The notes below the pieces were generated by a model. It was given only the letters and a program-made list of their open reading frames with translations, was not told the DNA's origin and did no database searches. The position numbers and the translations under genes were made by a program. A DNA stretch of 40,519 nt, from IMG/VR virus record IMGVR_UViG_3300025865_000005, positions 1-40,519 of that record; one strand, given 5' to 3'. Below are positions 38,563 through 40,519 of the stretch, piece after piece; position 1 is the stretch's first letter; each line of letters starts with the position of its first letter. Origin of the DNA: a virus.

Positions 38563-38595
38563 GGGGGCCGGGTCCGGAACATCGACCCGGCCCCC
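38563..38595 (-). terminator. Strong hairpin after the capsid gene
   Basis: Perfect 12-bp GC stem (GGGGGCCGGGTC/GACCCGGCCCCC) with a 9-base loop, in the 76-base gap after the major capsid stop. On the minus strand it is followed by the ribosome site of the next gene, not a T-run. It likely acts as a partial terminator or an RNA stability element that keeps capsid mRNA high. Confidence 0.5.
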
Positions 38596-38614
38596 GTCTT
38601 TAGGGTGCGTCAGC

Positions 38615-39550
38615 TCAGCTGATGACCGTGGTGAACAAGTAGCCGGCGGCGGCACACGTGACCTTCTCGTCCGTGTAGTCGTCGACGTAGCGGGCCCAGC
38701 TGCGGTGGTCGCGGTCCTCCCAGGGCTGGCTCACCTGGAAGCGCGGGACGCCGTCGACGTCCCAGGCGATGGTGCGCATCGGCACGATCACCCGGCCGCG
38801 GTTCTCGTCCACCGACTTGGGGTAGTAGGCCCAGAGGGCGCTCTTGCCCCAGAGGTCGACGAACGTCGAACCGTTGTAGTAGGTGCCGGAGCCGACCCAG
38901 ATGCGGTCGATGCCGAGCACGCTGGCGACCTGCTCCTTCGTGGGCACACCATAGGGACCGTTCGCGCCGAAGATGGCGTTCTTGATCGCCGTGATCTGAC
39001 GCAGGTACTCCCACACCGAACCGCCGATGATGAGGGTGTTGACCTCATGTCCGGTGGTCGGCCGCACGGCCGCGTTCGCGGTCACGCGGTTGCCCCACGG
39101 GTCCGGAACGGTGGAGTCCCACCGGGCCGTGCTCGTGAGGGCGCTGGTCTGCGTGAACACGCTCGCGCTGAACGCCTTGCTCGCGACGCGGTACTCGGCG
39201 TTGACCGTGACCTCGTCGACGACCGCGGCAATCGCATCCTGCTCGGGGTCGACCATCGGGTCTGCGTTGGCGATCGACTCGACGTCGGTCAGGGCCTTGG
39301 CGCCGTAGCCCTTGCAGGTGAAGTTGTCGGTCGCGTATCCCCAGTCGACGACCTTGTACTCGTCGCGGGGCGCCCGGCTGATGTCGTGCAGCCGGTTGTT
39401 CTTGTTGGCGACCCAGTAGAGGCCGGTCTGCTTCTTGCTGCGGAGCAACGGCGCGACGAGCCCGCCGATGTATCCGTCCTTGGTGCCTGCGTAGTCGAGG
39501 GCGAACCCCGACTCCGCGACGTCGATGTGAAGATCTTCTGGACGCGGCAT
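38615..39550 (-). CDS. Major capsid protein
   Basis: 311 residues. ATDNFTCKGYGAKALTDVESIANAD, EVTVNAEYRVASKAF, SVWEYLRQITAIKNAIFGANGPYGVPTKEQ, WVGSGTYYNGSTF and a C-terminal VDDYTDEKVTCAAAGYLFTTVI match Mu-like/HK97-fold capsid proteins such as Mu gpT types. ATG 39550 follows GAGGGGTGAG. It builds the icosahedral shell. Confidence 0.85.
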   Translation of the reverse strand: MPRPEDLHIDVAESGFALDYAGTKDGYIGGLVAPLLRSKKQTGLYWVANKNNRLHDISRAPRDEYKVVDWGYATDNFTCKGYGAKALTDVESIANADPMVDPEQDAIAAVVDEVTVNAEYRVASKAFSASVFTQTSALTSTARWDSTVPDPWGNRVTANAAVRPTTGHEVNTLIIGGSVWEYLRQITAIKNAIFGANGPYGVPTKEQVASVLGIDRIWVGSGTYYNGSTFVDLWGKSALWAYYPKSVDENRGRVIVPMRTIAWDVDGVPRFQVSQPWEDRDHRSWARYVDDYTDEKVTCAAAGYLFTTVIS

Positions 39551-39565
39551 CTCAGCTCACCCCTC

Positions 39566-39967
39566 TCAGGCGGGATTGGTCGAATCGCCCGGCTGGACGT
39601 CGACGATGATGGTGCCGGTGCCGGAGGCCTTGGCCTCTTTGGCGCGGCCTAGGGCGTGGTACTTGGTCGCGGCGGTCGCGGGGATCTTGATGCCGTGGCC
39701 GCTGGCGTCCGACACGATGAGGTCGTCGATGAGGATCGCCGTGGCGGCGTCGACGAAGACCTCGCACTCGCCGCGCGTCACGACGGATGCCTGACCGCCG
39801 TCGGCGGGAGCGTTCTTGAGGACGCCTTCGGGCACGTCGTTAGCCCCGGCGATGATGGCGGTCGAGGCCGCCGAGAGCTTCACGACGTGGTACTGAATGG
39901 CAGTCATGGAGCCGGACGCGATGTACGTCTTGCTCGTCACGGGGCCCATAGGCAGAATCGTGGCCAC
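39566..39967 (-). CDS. Capsid decoration / DUF2190-like protein
   Basis: 133 residues, GTG 39967 with AGGAGG upstream. Beta-rich, with ECEVFVDAATAILIDDLIVSDASGHGIKIP and AKASGTGTIIVDVQP, the layout of DUF2190/head decoration proteins, which sit on the outside of HK97-type capsids. It stands between protease/scaffold and capsid genes, the normal position. Confidence 0.7.
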   Translation of the reverse strand: MATILPMGPVTSKTYIASGSMTAIQYHVVKLSAASTAIIAGANDVPEGVLKNAPADGGQASVVTRGECEVFVDAATAILIDDLIVSDASGHGIKIPATAATKYHALGRAKEAKASGTGTIIVDVQPGDSTNPA

Positions 39968-39970
39968 TGG

Positions 39971-40519
39971 TCAGCCCTCCTTTCCGTCCAGGAAGTTCTG
40001 GTAGCGTTCCTGGATCTCGTTGTGGTTCTCGGAGAGCACGAGGCCCATGGCCTTCGGGTAGCCGATGCCGTCCTTGACCATGCGGGCCCGAGTCAGCTCG
40101 GAGAGCTCGACGTCGGCGCGCTTCGTGGGCTTGTCGTCTCCCTGGATGCCGGTGCCGTGTTCGGCCACGTCGATGACCTTGACGGTGTGGCTCGCGAGGG
40201 CCAGCTCGGCTTCGACCATGTTGCGATCGGCCAGGCCGAGGAAGTAGTCACGCTGCCCGGGGGCGACGGTGTTCTCCGTCTTGATCTTCTCGTCGAGCTT
40301 GATCGTGAAGGCGGCGATGGAACTGACCTTCTCGGTCTCGGCGAGCTTGACCTCGGCCTCGTCGGCGCGCTTCGTCTCGGCCGCGTCGTGCCCAGCGAGC
40401 TTCACGACCTCGGCCAGCACGAGCGCCTCAGGGGCGTCTTCGGCCAGGTTGAGCTTGGTTGCTACGGTCTTCATGGGGTCACTTCCTTTCGTTGCGGCGT
40501 CGCCATCGGCGAGCACCAC
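39971..40519 (-). CDS. Protease/scaffold, C-terminal part (continues from bases 1-1015)
   Basis: Continues the protein that begins at 1015; in the circle, base 1 is followed by 40392. The region carries the scaffold-like part: a highly charged helical stretch (DAAETKRADEAEVKLAETEKV), a middle helical domain and an end with LSELTRARMVKDG and IQERYQNFLDGKEG. The 127 bases at its right end are the repeat. It ends with TGA at 39971, close before the decoration gene. Confidence 0.85.
   Translation of the reverse strand: MVLADGDAATKGSDPMKTVATKLNLAEDAPEALVLAEVVKLAGHDAAETKRADEAEVKLAETEKVSSIAAFTIKLDEKIKTENTVAPGQRDYFLGLADRNMVEAELALASHTVKVIDVAEHGTGIQGDDKPTKRADVELSELTRARMVKDGIGYPKAMGLVLSENHNEIQERYQNFLDGKEG
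40393..40519. repeat. Terminal direct repeat, right copy
   Basis: Exact copy of bases 1-127. See the left copy. The two should be merged before computing lengths or gene counts. Confidence 0.95.

Noticed and set aside
1-40519. CRISPR array, insertion sequence or rRNA
   Set aside because: No regularly spaced repeats, transposase frames or rRNA-like sequence were seen.

Overview
The window is one complete, high-GC temperate phage genome written out from a circular assembly. Bases 1-127 are repeated exactly at 40393-40519, and an open reading frame runs through the join in frame, so the unique genome is 40,392 bp. All recognisable genes but one lie on the minus strand, so the map reads from right to left and wraps through the ends. 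Many genes start with GTG and most overlap their neighbour by ATGA, GTGA or TGATG. High GC, a leaderless TANNNT-type promoter before the integrase, and several small protein families I associate with actinobacterial phages suggest an actinobacterial or similar high-GC Gram-positive host. This is an inference. The virion genes describe a long non-contractile-tailed phage (siphovirus type) with a Mu-like head module.

Reading in the direction of transcription: a small HTH gene (21344-21550) and an early promoter (about 21305-21333) lead into a long operon from 21.2 kb to 9.6 kb. It holds small Cys-rich and membrane proteins, a recombination set (SMC/RecF-like ATPase, RecE-like exonuclease, putative ssDNA-binding protein), winged-helix proteins, an ASCH protein, a DUF5131 protein, a replication initiator with a strange internal purine tract, an MT-A70 methylase and a RuvC-like resolvase. 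The tyrosine integrase (8381-9535) follows with its own candidate promoter. Immediately downstream is an attP whose core is the 3' half of a tRNA-Arg(ACG), with candidate arm sites on both sides.

The late region starts with an HNH endonuclease and small DNA-binding proteins. A ParB-methylase fusion, small and large terminase and a portal-MuF fusion follow. The Mu I-like protease/scaffold spans the contig ends. From 40.4 kb down to 25.9 kb come decoration protein, major capsid, head-tail connectors, tail tube, chaperones, tape measure, tail tip and glycine-rich fibre genes, then a CHAP endolysin. A lysis/accessory stretch (25.7-22.1 kb) contains a methylase relic, a second HNH gene, a membrane-anchored transglycosylase, tiny membrane proteins and a holin-like protein.

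The only plus-strand gene (21709-22092) encodes a lipoprotein with its own good promoter and a hairpin terminator. It looks like a lysogenic conversion or superinfection-exclusion gene. No CI-type repressor gene was recognised. The items most worth a second look are the HNH 5'-element found three times, the 24-bp palindrome before the integrase, the attP, the ASCH/zinc-ribbon frameshift, the methylase relic and the lone lipoprotein.
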